64,000 bases of DNA from Plotosus lineatus (lineage: Eukaryota > Chordata > Actinopteri > Siluriformes > Plotosidae). The translations under genes and the position numbers were made by a program. Position 1 is the stretch's first letter. The number at the start of each line of letters is the position of its first letter. Below, piece after piece: positions 42,268 through 52,589 of this stretch. The notes under the pieces are model-generated. The model saw only the letters and a program-made list of their open reading frames with translations. It had not been told where the DNA came from and did no database searches. The stretch lies in contig CM045731.1 in assembly GCA_024760905.1 (NCBI GenBank), forward strand, positions 22,485,001 through 22,549,000. The letters are read 5' to 3'.

Positions 42268-42640
42268 CAGATGCTTACCGAGTTTTTTTCAATTTTACAT
42301 TTTTTTTTTCAAAAAAAAAAAGTCAAATTTTGAGTTTCGACATACCTATGCAGTACGCTGATGCAATGACGTAATGACGCTGCATCCATTGTTTACAAAT
42401 GACAGACTGAACCTGCCCCTCCTTCTTCCCAGTTCAGTTATATATATCTTTGTACTGTTTTGCGGACTTTTGTAACCCGAAGCAAATATGGTCGGTCAGA
42501 AGCGTAAGCCTACTAGCATGGGTGCAAGTCTCATACACAGAGATGAATTAATTATCTGCTCGGATCGGCGCAATCTACCATGCATACTCAGGTAAGCAAA
42601 GAGAGTTGTAAAATGAATGAAAACACCGAATCCAGAAAGA
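42268..42640 (+). mobile_element. Tig-4-related 5' part with transposase start
   Basis: TA precedes cagatgcttaccgagttttt. After a spacer with aatgacgtaatgacgctgca, the frame at 42488 reads MVGQKRKPTSMGASLIHRDE LIICSDRRNLPCI, then a stop. A matching segment lies inverted at 51370-51500 and partially at 47320-47560. The basic QKRK start is typical of pogo/Tigger transposases. The rest is missing. Confidence 0.6.
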
Positions 42641-42662
42641 ACTTTCTAGATATTGTCTGTGA

Positions 42663-42880
42663 TTGTCTGTGGTGAGAGGTTCATGTAAAAGAACCTTTGC
42701 TGGCTTTCGTCAAGAGTTGCTGCATGTCCATTTGACGTGTTTCTGACCTGTGATGGACTGTCGAGCTGTCCAGGGTGTACTCTGCACTCACTAAGAGTTG
42801 GCTGAGATGGGCGCCAGCTTCCTTGCAACCCTCATTAGCATTAAGAGTCTCAGAAAATGAACAAATGAATGAAATGAATG
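42663..42880 (+). mobile_element. SINE-1 tail B, head lost
   Basis: tgtctgtggtgagaggttca to tail B (ccctcattagcattaagagt) and gaacaaatgaatgaaatgaa. 5'-truncated. Confidence 0.85.
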
Positions 42881-42889
42881 AATCCATGA

Positions 42890-43852
42890 AATCTTAAAAA
42901 AAAAAAAGAAATTGCCCTTCTGAATTGAATGAGTCCAACTGCTGAAAAGAATCCTTTCAAAATTTATTCAGTCAAAGAATCAATTATGCTATGCTGTAAG
43001 TCATAGAAGTTTTTTGAGAAAAATGACAGGAAGGATGGCACACACACACACACAGACAGACACACACACACACACACACACACACTGGTGATAAGTCTCT
43101 ATACCGGATATTATAGACATAACTGAGTCAAATGCATGTCTTTGGAATCTGGATCAGAGTTATTTTTATATTTCTCAGTGCAAAAGACAAGTCATTTCAT
43201 CCAACCATAACTAACTGAATTCCAAAAAAAAAAAAAAAAACACAATGAAGGTTGTCTGTCTATTCTGGGTGTTGGGTGTTAAAATTTCATCAGGAACTCA
43301 TACTGTATGGTGATTAGCTCTTTACCTTGTCACACTATACCATAAGTAAGGTTTGAAATAATTTCTTTCTGGTTTTCCCTGAAGGAAAAATACCCTTTAC
43401 AGATCTTATATTCCAAGAGAATTTAATACACTGGGGTGGTCCAGGGGCAGGAAAAAAGTTTCCCCCTTCTTGTATTCAAAGAAAAGTTTGGCTTATGTAC
43501 TTTCCCGTAAACGATACATTCAGTCAAGAGTCTTGAATCAGTTCTGCTTCATTACAATGAGACACCATGTATGGGTAAAATCCTTGAGACACTTTCATTT
43601 ATATATTTATTTTTTGTTTTGATTGAATGACATGAGGGGAAAAGTATGTTTTTAATAATTCTGTAAGGGCATGAGTCGTGGAAAAGGTTTAAATCTCATT
43701 ATTGTCCTCTTGATCATCACTGAGGGGAAGTGCATCATCTTAATACACAAATACATCCCCTCTAAGCTGTATGTACAAAAATGTAAAAGGAAAAACATTG
43801 AAAAATCTTACATTTCTTGGTTTTTACTATTTACAGTTATTTGTTTGAAGAA
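42890..43852. other. Low-copy stretch with (CA)n
   Basis: Contains A-runs at 42896 and 43228 and a (CA)n at 43039-43085. No gene or repeat family recognised. Confidence 0.45.
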
Positions 43853-44196
43853 CGGGACGGTTGCACAGTGATTTGCACGTCGACCTCACAGCAAGAAGGC
43901 CTGGGTTCAATTCCCAGCTTGGATATTTCTGTGTGGAGTTTGCATGTTCTCCTGATGTTTGTATGGGTTTCCTCTGGGTTCTCCGGTTTCCTTCCACTGT
44001 CCAAAAACATGAACAGTAGGGTAATTACCTGTTCGAAATCACCCCTAGTTGTGAGTGTGAGTGTGAACGGTTGTATATGTGTCTGCGATGGCCTGGAGAG
44101 ATGTCCAGGATGTACCCCACCCTCACCGAGAGTCAGCTGAGATGGGTGCCAGCCTCCCCGCAAACCTAATTAAGATTAAGTCAGCTGAGAAAATGA
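43853..44196 (+). mobile_element. V-SINE, complete
   Basis: Head with gggacggttgcacagtgatt and ggcctgggttcaattccc (B-box), gtggagtttgcatgttctcc, V-domain gtttcctctgggttctccgg and ttccactgtccaaaaacatg, then tail B (gtcagctgagatgggtgcca, taattaagattaagtcagct, gaaaatgaatg). It shares tail B with SINE-1. Confidence 0.88.
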
Positions 44197-44214
44197 ATGC
44201 ATGTTTGAGGAACA

Positions 44215-44490
44215 TGAAGCATGGTGGCATAGTGGTTAGCATGTCCGCCTCATGCCTAGAAGGTCTTGTGTTTTTCTGTGGTGTTTTCATGCCCCCCCCC
44301 CCCCCCATACTTGTGTGGGTTTCCTCTGGGTACTCCGGTTTCCTCCCACAGTCCAAAGAAATGGACATTAGGCCAACTGGCTGTTCCAAATTAATGTGTG
44401 AATGGTTGTGTGTGCGTTGCTCTGTGATGGTCTGGTGCGCTGTTAAGGGTTTACCCTGCCTTTGACCAGAGTCAGCTGATATAGCACCAG
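44215..44490 (+). mobile_element. V-SINE, second copy
   Basis: gcatggtggcatagtggtta head, gtgggtttcctctgggtact and cccacagtccaaagaaatgg V-domain, caactggctgttccaaatta, tail truncated at about 44490. A C-run sits at 44287. Confidence 0.85.
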
Positions 44491-44689
44491 CCTCCCAGTT
44501 TGAATGTGAAGAGTTTTGATTTGTTCCATAGACTACTGACATTATTCTCCACAAATTTCATAAATAAATGTTATCTCTCAGAACATTTCATTTCAGAAAA
44601 TCACACCTGATCATAAATAAATAAATAACATAAAAAAATCTTTATTAAAAAAACATAATACTAATTACTGAATTTACGGTGAGCTTAAA

Positions 44690-45245
44690 ATAGAAATTAG
44701 GTGGAATAACCCTAACGTTTTAATCACGGCATTCATATACCCTGGCATGCTTTCCAGTTTTTCACACTGCTCCTAGGTGACTCCATACCACTCTTGATGG
44801 AACAATACAATTAGCTCAGCATTGTTGGACAGCTTATGACTATCCATCTTGCTGTTAATCTAATTCCAGAGGTTCAGGTGAGGTCTGAAGATTGGGCTGG
44901 CCATGACAGGGTGTTGATCTTATGTTCCTCCATCTACACCTAATTACTGTTGACCTGGCAGTTTGGCAGGGAACATTGTCCTGGAAGAAAAACCCAATTC
45001 TCAGAGTAAGGGAACAGTAACATAGCCGAAAGAGGGTAGTTATCTTTCAGAATAACCGTGCACATTGCTTGATTCACACATCTTTTACAAGACAAAGCTG
45101 GCACATTCCACCCTTGATGAAACACTCCCATATCATTACCCACCATTCACCAAATTTCATAGTGGGTGCGGGTCTAACTATTACACGGTCAGGTCATATA
45201 AACGGTGAAAATTGGAAAATTGGCTCATCAGAGAAGAGGTGATCT
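44690..45245 (-). pseudogene. Degenerate Tc1-like transposase
   Basis: On the minus strand: FSDES (first Asp region), MKFGEWWVMIWECFIKGG, FFQDNVPCQTARSTV (second Asp region), a SPDL-like degraded site and a C-terminal end comparable to ESMPRRMQAVI. Many frame changes and stops, and no terminal repeats recognised. It represents a third, older Tc1-type lineage in the window. Confidence 0.6.
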
Positions 45246-45451
45246 AACTGAATTTGTACAATCAAATTCTTAGTTATTTTTGTTTTTTGTTTTTTTCAAA
45301 GTTTGCATGCCTTTTTTGTAACATTTTCTGTTTCAAATAATGCTTGTAGTACAGTTGCCCCATGTGCTATTTGACTTTTTTTTTTATTAATGTCACTTCA
45401 TATCATCTTCTGGTTGTTGAGCAACATTTGAAGGAGTTGATTAGTATCCAT

Positions 45452-45452
<1 letters not shown>

Positions 45453-45526
<74 letters not shown>
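45453..45526. repeat. (AT)n microsatellite
   Basis: About 37 AT units. Confidence 0.97.
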
Positions 45527-45529
<3 letters not shown>

Positions 45530-45699
45530 TTCTTGATGAGCTGCCATCTTTAATAAGTTAAGGATGGAAGCACCCTGATGCTCATTGAACACTTGAATAT
45601 AGGCCAGTCTACAAAGCCGTTCCCTTCTTTTCTTTTATTGTTTATTAATTTCTACTATTTATGTATCTATTTATTTATTTACTTATATAATATATATGT

Positions 45700-45836
45700 A
45701 TGTGTGTATGTTTGTATATGTATCTATTTTTGCACCCCCTACTGATGGTACCTCAAGAGCCTGTAACAGTGAATTTCTCCATTGTGAGATTAATAAAGCT
45801 GTATCTTATCTTATCTTATCTTATCTTATTGAATTT
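45700..45836 (+). mobile_element. CR1-like LINE 3' end with (TTATC)n tail
   Basis: caccccctactgatggtacc, tcaagagcctgtaacagtga, attaataaagctgtatc and then TTATC repeats match the 3' end of the LINE at 31352-31470 (inverted). A typical dead-on-arrival 5'-truncated copy, which shows the tail repeat of this LINE. Confidence 0.85.
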
Positions 45837-46132
45837 TTTTCCAATAAAGCCAGGATTGTACACAACTTTTTATCACTCAAAAATGTTCTTTTGTAAACTT
45901 ATAACGTGACAGATATATATTTTAATATGACAATTAAACTTACGACAGTATTATAACTTTAATCCAAACTAGTCATGTTTCAGGAGAATAGTGATGAACA
46001 CAGCAGTGATTTTTATTTCCCCCATTAAGTAATCTCTGAATCAGTACCTCATTAAAATTAAGTGGCTGCATACAGAGATGCTGATTTAACAAAAGAAGAA
46101 AATATAAAGAAATGGTTTCTTAACCTTTTGTG

Positions 46133-46135
<3 letters not shown>

Positions 46136-46199
<64 letters not shown>
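46136..46199. repeat. (AT)n microsatellite
   Basis: About 31 AT units directly left of a decayed foldback. Confidence 0.96.
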
Positions 46200-46202
<3 letters not shown>

Positions 46203-46426
46203 AAATTTTCTGAGTAGATCCTTCCGTAAGAGAGTGCTCAATACTTTTTCGTAGAGCGAATATAAGTAAAAATAAAAGGACAGGACAAAGACTTTCTATT
46301 GAAATTTAAATTTTCACTACAGATCGTACAGATTGTTAAAGATAGTACAGATTTCTGTAGTGAAAAATGAAGTTTCAATAGAGTATTTGCCCTGTCCTTT
46401 TATTTTTACTTATACATATATATATA
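46200..46426. mobile_element. Foldback copy 3, hammerhead cores deleted
   Basis: The conserved flank (inverted, attttctgagtagatccttc) is followed by aaaataaaaggacaggacaa and attttcactacagatc, then a short unrelated centre and the mirrored arm ctgtagtgaaaaatgaagtt to gtccttttatttttac. CUGAAGA, stem II and GAAA are missing from both arms. Confidence 0.75.
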
Positions 46427-46427
46427 T

Positions 46428-46836
46428 ATGGATCGCTCACTTTCCTGGTTAATTGGGACCAGGATCCCCACACGACCATCATAATCCTAAAAGTAGGATC
46501 ACCCCCAAACCCCCCTGACTGACGTATATGTACATGTATAATATCAATAAATGCATATTCAATTCTATAAATGCTAATAATAATGCATAAGATGTAAAAT
46601 AAAATATAAATAGCCCACATACAGATGGTATTCCATGAGAAGAAGACGACACACATACATATGCGCGCGGGTGCACACACAGATGCAGCAATGTAAGTGG
46701 TTTTGATAGGAGCTTCTGGGTTGTTTTTTTTGTTGTTTTTTTTTGGGGGGGTTGCATAATTGGCCTTGTTTTTATGGCATTTTCCTTAACGTTTTACCAT
46801 CTTCCTTAATTTCCTTATTTTTTAATTCGATGAACA
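46428..46836 (-). mobile_element. Tig-1 MITE, inverted
   Basis: gatcgctcactttcctggtt (right end inverted), aggatcacccccaaaccccc, aaaatataaatagcccacat, ggccttgtttttatggcatt, ccttatttttta. The left Tig-1 end is lost where Tig-4 copy B begins. Confidence 0.82.
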
Positions 46837-47054
46837 CAGATGCTCCCCAACTTACGAGATACGAACAGCACTGTCTGAGGGTAAAAGTAAAAGTTAAATA
46901 AAATCGAAGACCAAATAGTAATAGAAATGGAATAAAATTGATAGAAAGATACAGACGGTCCTCAACTTACGTTTTAGTTGCATTCCAAATGGCCGAATGT
47001 AAGGGGAAAAAATGTAAGTTGTTACTGTACGTTCTAGTGACGTATGACTGTTCA

Positions 47055-47134
47055 TACTGTACTATACATCCATAAATACTATAACCGTGTTGTATGAGAT
47101 ACGGTTATAGTATTTATGGATGTATAGTACAGTA
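47055..47134. repeat. Perfect inverted repeat, 34-nt arms
   Basis: Arm 47055-47088 is the exact reverse complement of 47101-47134, with a 12-nt loop. The 50.7-kb relative has only one arm (tactgtactatacatccata). Confidence 0.92.
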
Positions 47135-47175
47135 TAATACAGTACAGTAATTCCACTGAATTTGAGTGACATGTT

Positions 47176-47266
47176 ATTCTGCTTGAATTTAATTTATTTG
47201 AAATTAATGTTGATATTATTTTATAATGTCAACATTAATTTCAAATAAATTAAATTCAAGCAGAAT
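47176..47266. repeat. Perfect inverted repeat, 38-nt arms
   Basis: Arm 47176-47213 is the exact reverse complement of 47229-47266, with a 15-nt AT-only-like loop. The 50.9-kb relative has only one arm (taatttcaaataaattaaat). Confidence 0.92.
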
Positions 47267-48000
47267 AATTTCAAATAAATAAATTTTAACCAAATTCACT
47301 TATTACTACTGATTCTGATGACCACTATCACTAGTAGGCTTACGCTTCTGACCAACCAAATTTGCTTAGGGTTACAAATACACAAAACAGTGTAAACACA
47401 AAGATCACAGAGACCACGTCTTAACACAAGGGTAACATGCAGTGAACTGGGAAGAAGCAGGGCACATTCAGTCTGTCGTTTGTAAACAATGAACAACGTA
47501 ATGCATGTAAACAATGGATGCAGTGTCATGCATAAGTAGCATACTACGTCTACATACTACGTAAGAAAGTCTCCGACTACGGAGAGTGTGCTAAACTCAA
47601 AATGACTTACAATTTTTTTTTACTTTTTTTACGGAAAATGTTAAATCGAAAAAAAAACATAAGGCGAATAAATGTAAAGCGAGGAGCGTCTGTATATCAT
47701 AAATATAAGTATGAAATATGATTAAACATTATCTTGAGGTACGCTTAATACTAGGCCCCGTCAGATGGGCGTGGCTAATACATGCTTTACACCAAGCGGA
47801 GGTCAGAGAAGCAGAACAATACATTGCTGAATTTGCGCGAAAACTTTCAAAAAAGAAACAAATTGACTCCAGTATTATAATGAATTGGATAAGAGTGAAA
47901 CTCTTTATAAATCTGACCAGATCAGCTGTGCTGTGCTTGTGAGGAACCAGGAGTTTAAACACGGGACATAATGATCTTGACAATGTACAGATGATTGTGT

Positions 48001-48014
48001 AGAGAGAGAGAGAG

Positions 48015-48085
<71 letters not shown>
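48001..48085. repeat. (GA)n microsatellite in Tig-4
   Basis: About 42 GA units with few interruptions. Confidence 0.96.
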
Positions 48086-48087
<2 letters not shown>

Positions 48088-48744
48088 TTGTATATAGTAC
48101 AAACTCTTATAGGTTACTTATACAAGGTTTAAACACATGTTCCCCTCTACAGAATGCCCTGTAATAACTTGCGAACAAATTTATCTAACGGACGGCCATC
48201 TGGAACCCAACTCGTTCGTAAGCTGGGGAGTGTCTGTATTTAGTTTCTCAGAGGTTTCAGTTGAATTATGAAATATACATAATACAACCCCTACCCGCCT
48301 GGTCTTATTGTTAGCCTCGGTGTGGCTAGCATTGAGCTACCATAGCTTTTTAGCTCACGATAGGAGTTGTTGTGTGCTTAGTTGCCCGAAGCTGAAGCTG
48401 CTCATAGCTGTAGTAGGGTTGACCAGTCATAGACTAGCATAATGCAAAAGATGAACAAACAAAACAACAAATAAAACAAATTAAAACGAACAAAGAAACA
48501 ATTTGACTCTGAGAACTCAGCGACGTCGCCCTCGAGGCAGCGCCATCTTGGAGACGTCACTCCAAGTTCGATGTAAAAGGACATGAAGCGAAATAAAGTT
48601 TATCCTTTTGGTATCATTTGTTAAACATGCTACAGAACACAAAATATCATGCACAAACATTCCAAACATTAACTTAGACACTATGCTGTAATAATAATTG
48701 AAAAAGACTTTAATACAACAGTTCAAAGGAAACTGTAGTTTCTT

Positions 48745-49010
48745 CAGGAGAGACATCTAACGTTTTCTTTCGCTTAGCCAGAGACAACGCATAGCTTTTG
48801 AGTGGCATCATAGAGCTTAACTGGTAATTAAAACACACAAAAAAGAGGCTCATTAACAACTTGTGCGGGAATGAGGAAAAAGAGCCATTACATCATCTCA
48901 ACCAATCAGCAGCGAGGAGGACAGCCATTGGCTGAATTTGAGTGACATGTCAGTTGCTTGGCAGTTGGTGAATACTCAAACCATGAGTGCAAAACCACGA
49001 ATACTATATA
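48745..49010 (-). mobile_element. Remnant of a longer Tigger-like element (5' part)
   Basis: On the minus strand: accaatcagc-type segment, gtgtgttttaattaccagtt, aagctctatgatgccactca (frame MMPLKSYALSLAKRKKTLDV). Parallel to 12180-12400. The KRKKTLDV motif supports a Tigger-type transposase N-terminus. Confidence 0.55.
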
Positions 49011-49019
49011 TATACATAT

Positions 49020-50077
49020 ATATATATATAAAATATAAAATGTGAATTGTGTATAGCGCCATCTTTTTTTACCCCAACATCCCTCACAGTTTGTAAAATT
49101 CGGAACAATAGCGTGGCTGAGACACTTTAAACAGCCTTTGAAACCTGCTGACACTCAGTACAATGCCTTCCTTGTGCATCAGCATTTCAGATGGAGATGG
49201 CGTTTATACAGGTCCTGCTTAATTTATCATGATCGATTTCTGGTCTGTCACAACTCTACTGTCAGCTTGTTTGAGGCCCTTCTCACTGTGTCAACACTGT
49301 GGAGTGAAGCTCTCACTGTTTTGCGTAAAAAAAGGGAAAGACTTTTCAGACGACACCATCATGATGACAATCTTCGCCCCATGGCGATAGTCAGGAAGTT
49401 GAGACGTGAGAAAGATTAATGTCTCTTATTGCATACTCTGTCGCCAAACTAAATTATTCTCCCACATGCTCCCTTTCTCTGGTATTAGAGTCGAAGTGCA
49501 AAGCATTAAGAACAGATTTGACCTTTGACCTTTTGCATTGCTACCTTTTGCCAAAATCCACAATGGGACCAGTTAGGCTGTATGACTCATATTTTTTTTA
49601 GCAAAAAAACTCTAAAACACCGTTCCCATCTTTTGCATCATCGTCCTGGTGTCCTCCCTTTCCTCTGTGAATTTTAATTATTTTAATTTCATCAGCGTAA
49701 AAGTCACTGGTGCTCTGGCGCAACGGAATTATATGAGTCAACATGGATCGTGCAAATTAATTAGATTATACGATGAGGTCAAATCCCAACTCGTCCATTT
49801 TGTCATTCAAACATGTCCATGATTCCACAATGAGGAATAGCAGCACATCATGTAATATTTGACAGATTCAAAATAATACACATCTACATCACCATACACC
49901 CTTGTTTCTAAAAGTTTAATATTTACAACTGTATAATTAGACTAGTTAATATTCAGTCACATAAAATTCATTACTTGCAAAATTCTGGATAAGAAAATGA
50001 CCAGGTTGAAGAGGCCACATCAAGGTTTCTTAATATTCTTCGATTCGTTTCTGCTCATCGTGGGAGTAAAGAGTTGT
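49020..50077. other. Low-copy stretch, no confirmed gene
   Basis: A 93-residue frame at 49138-49419 (RWRWRLYRSCLIYHDRF near its start, ending IVRKLRREKD) matches no family I know and I do not call it. The part at 49680-49790 has gcaaattaattagattatac and gcgcaacggaattatatgag, an enhancer-like look. Nothing firmer. Confidence 0.3.
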
Positions 50078-50705
50078 CTTCTTTTCCTTTCAGCTGTGCC
50101 CTTCAGGGGACGCCACATCGAATCATCTGCCTCCATCTCACCCTATCCTCTGCATCTTCTTCTCTTACTCCAACTACCTTCATGTTCTTCTTCACCACAT
50201 CCATAAATCTCCTCTGTGGTCTTCCTCTAGGCCTTCTGCCTGGTATTTCCAACATCAGCATCCTACTACCAATATACTCACTATCCCTCCTCTGTACATG
50301 TCCAAATCATCTCAAGCTAGCCTCTCAGACTTTGTCTCCAAAACCTCTTACATGTGCTGTCCCTCTAATGTACTCATTCCTGATCCTATCCATCCTCGTT
50401 ACTCCCAAAGAGAACCTCAACATTTCCATCTCTGCTACCTCCAGTTCTGCTTCTTGTCTTCTTCCCAGTGCCACTGTTTCTAAACCATACAACATCGCTG
50501 GTCTCATCACCGTCTTCCTATCAAACATCTCACCGGATACTTTTCTCCAACCATTCCAAACTGCCTGCACACACTTCTTCACCTCTTTTCTAAGAGGATT
50601 GTTGAGCCTAAGTACTTAAAATTCCTCCACCTTCTTTATCTCTGTTCCCTTTGACTTCACTGTTCCTCTTGGGTCGTTCTTGTTCACACACATGTATTCT
50701 GTCTC
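50078..50705 (-). pseudogene. RTE C-terminal fragment
   Basis: Minus-strand frames read ETEYMCVN-type sequence near 50700, then KKCVQAVWNGWRKVSGEMFD, VMRPAMLYGLETVALGRRQE, MDRIRNEYIRGTAHVRGFGD, and the basic PGRRPRGRP region in another frame, ending in the RTE 3' end (gaaaggaaaagaag inverted). A deletion near 50515 removes part of the RRVLARMKGKVYK segment. Confidence 0.88.
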
Positions 50706-50728
50706 ATGGGTGTAAAGATTATATAATA

Positions 50729-51480
50729 CAGATACTCCCCGACTGATGTTTTTAATTGGTTCCGGACGGCCGAATGTAAGTTGAAAGTGAACATAAGTTG
50801 TTACAGTGATGTCTGACGTATGACGTGTAACGTATGACGCTCATACTGTACTATACATCCATAAATATCATTACCGTATCTCATAAAACACCACTAAATC
50901 AAACAAACAAAACATTGTAAAATAATATCAAAAATATATCAAATAATATCAAGATTAATTTCAAATAAATTAAATCCAAGCAAAATAATTACAAATTGAT
51001 ACATTTTAATCAAATTCACTCATCAAATATCAAATAGAGTATCAAATATTACCTTTAACATTCTGCATGATGTATGTATGATTCCGATTGTCGACGGATG
51101 GTCACATGACATGAAGCTCAGCCGACTCCATTCACATCAAGCTTAAAACAGCCAATCAATGCTGACAATATGTGAGGCGCTCAATACCAAAAGTAGTGCA
51201 CTTGCTGAAAGTAGTTTACTTGCTTGAAACAAAGCGCGGGTTATGCGGACTTCCGGTCTTTTTAGTGCTCAAGGGCGCCGTTGAACTCGTTGAGTTTTCA
51301 GCCTGTACTGATGTGAATCACTGATGTGAATCAGCAGAGCAGAGGGTTCTCTTTCTTGGGTTTTCATTCATTTTACAACTCTCTTTGCTTAACTAAGTAT
51401 GCATGGTAGATTGTGCCGATCTGAGCAGATAGTTAATTCATCTCTGTCTATGAGGCATGCACCCATGCCATTAAGCTTAC
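50729..51480. mobile_element. Tig-4-related element without palindromes
   Basis: TA then cagatactccccgactgatg, ggccgaatgtaagttgaaag and tactgtactatacatccata align with the inner MITE at 46952. Further on, caattgcataaagc-type filler, atgcatggtagattgtgccg and gcttctgaccaaccatattt (inverted MVGQKRK start) are shared with 42268-42640. The right end is unclear because of the tandem duplication that follows. Confidence 0.7.
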
Positions 51481-51484
51481 GCTT

Positions 51485-51715
51485 CTGACCAACCATATTT
51501 GCTTTAGGTTACAAAAGTCCGCAAAACAGTATAAACACAAAGATGACAGAAACGACGTCTTAACACAAGAGTAAGACGATATACATGTATAACTGATATA
51601 TATATAAACCATATTTGCTATTTGCTTCAGGTTACAAAAGTCCGCAAAACAGTATAAACACAAAGATGACAGAGACGACGTCTTAACACAAGAGTAACAT
51701 GCTATACATGTATAA

Positions 51716-51720
<5 letters not shown>
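51485..51720. repeat. Tandem duplication of about 115 bp
   Basis: Unit 1 (about 51491-51605) and unit 2 (about 51608-51720) both read aaccatatttgct, ggttacaaaagtccgcaaaa, cgacgtcttaacacaagagt and atacatgtataactgatata, with few differences. It is a local duplication of the end of the Tig-4-related element, next to (AT)n. Confidence 0.85.

Positions 51721-51773
<53 letters not shown>
51720..51773. repeat. (AT)n microsatellite
   Basis: About 26 AT units joined to the foldback. Confidence 0.95.
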
Positions 51774-51779
<6 letters not shown>

Positions 51780-51817
51780 AAAGGACAGGACAAAGGCTTT
51801 CTATTGAAACTCCATTT

Positions 51818-51872
51818 ATCACTACAGATCTGTTTCGAGGGGTGGTGGAACCATCCCCTCTCTTCAGGTGAT
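51818..51872 (-). ncRNA. Type I hammerhead ribozyme, fully paired (left arm)
   Basis: Minus strand: AUCAC, CUGAAGA, stem II GAGGGG with CCCCUC (six perfect pairs), GAAA, stem III ACAG with CUGU, A as cleavage residue, GUGAU pairing with AUCAC. Every core residue required for hammerhead catalysis is present. Cleavage is predicted 5' of GUGAU. Confidence 0.88.
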
Positions 51873-51919
51873 TACAGAAGAATTCTGTAATCTGTAATCT
51901 GTAAACAGATTCTTCTGTA

Positions 51920-51974
51920 ATCACCTGAAGAGAGGGGATGGTTCCACCACCCCTCGAAACAGATCTGTAGTGAT
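51920..51974 (+). ncRNA. Type I hammerhead ribozyme, fully paired (right arm)
   Basis: AUCAC 51920-51924, CUGAAGA 51925-51931, stem II GAGGGG 51932-51937 with CCCCUC 51950-51955 around loop AUGGUUCCACCA, GAAA 51956-51959, stem III ACAG/CUGU, cleavage after A51969, GUGAU 51970-51974. It is the cleanest ribozyme in the window. Confidence 0.9.
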
Positions 51975-52074
51975 AAATGGAGTTTCAATAGAAAGCCTTT
52001 GTCCTGTCCTTTTGTTTATTTGCTCTACCAAAAAGTATTGAGCACTCTCCTACGGAAGGATCTACTCAGAAAAT

Positions 52075-52076
<2 letters not shown>

Positions 52077-52110
<34 letters not shown>
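52077..52110. repeat. (AT)n microsatellite
   Basis: About 17 AT units after the foldback flank. Confidence 0.93.
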
Positions 52111-52111
<1 letters not shown>

Positions 52112-52290
52112 CCCATTAGGTTAAATGTCTGTTCTAAACTGTCCCTCTGCACAAGTGGCAATGGCTATGTGTGTTTCAGCACTATGATTGTATGAAAAAC
52201 TGTTCAGTGTGTATCCCATCTTCGCTCAGCATCAACTTGTGACCCAAGTTGGCTAATGCGGCTCAGCAAATGAATAAATTGTATTGGAAT
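52111..52290 (+). mobile_element. V-SINE 3' end
   Basis: gcccattaggttaaatgtct, gttcagtgtgtatcccatct and ggctcagcaaatgaataaat match the 3' half of V-SINEs after the V-domain. Diverged. Confidence 0.6.
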
Positions 52291-52589
52291 AGTACTGGTC
52301 AAAAATGACTGGTAGCATTTTAAATACTACAGGCATATAGCTTCATATTCATCTGTCCATCCATCAATATCAATCCTAGGCTGGATTCCGGCCTTTAATT
52401 TCTATTAATGACAAGCTCCTATTACTCACTCCCTTCCCATTTTGCATCCATGTTGCACTGCACCAAGATTGTTCTCCAGGTGAACATCCATTCATCGCAT
52501 TGGACTGTGTTAGGAAACCAGAGAAAATCCACTCAAGTACAGGGGAATGTGCAAATGCCACACAGAAACACCCTTGCCAGCTAGAACTT

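Larger units (their letters stand above)
46952..47692. mobile_element. Inner Tigger-like MITE with two perfect palindromes
   Basis: Ends cagacggtcctcaacttacg and gtaaagcgaggagcgtctg are inverted repeats, flanked by TA at 46950-46951 and 47693-47694. The uninterrupted target is seen in Tig-4 copy A. It holds two consecutive long hairpins (47055-47134 and 47176-47266). It is related to the element at 50729. Confidence 0.88.
46837..48236. mobile_element. Tig-4 Tigger-like element, copy B (contains inner MITE)
   Basis: Ends cagatgctccccaacttacg and cgttcgtaagctggggagtg with tctg are inverted repeats, right side followed by TA. The interior frame REAEQYIAEFARKLSKKKQI, DSSIIMNWIRVKLFINLTRS near 47800-47930 is shared with copy A (KKKQIDSSIIMNWI). 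It is a short conserved coding remnant whose protein family I cannot name. The inner MITE occupies 46952-47692. Confidence 0.8.
51774..52076. mobile_element. Foldback with two intact hammerhead ribozymes, copy 4 (best preserved)
   Basis: The left arm (about 51778-51890) and right arm (about 51905-52016) are near-perfect inverted copies, about 110 nt each. The right outside segment gctctaccaaaaagtattga ... ctactcagaaaatcct is the same as in copy 1, and (AT)n lies on both sides. Each arm encodes a hammerhead with fully paired stems. Confidence 0.85.

Noticed and set aside
49138..49419. 93-residue frame with basic C-terminus
   Set aside because: No recognisable domain, no splice context and no second copy in the window. 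Kept only as an unconfirmed note.
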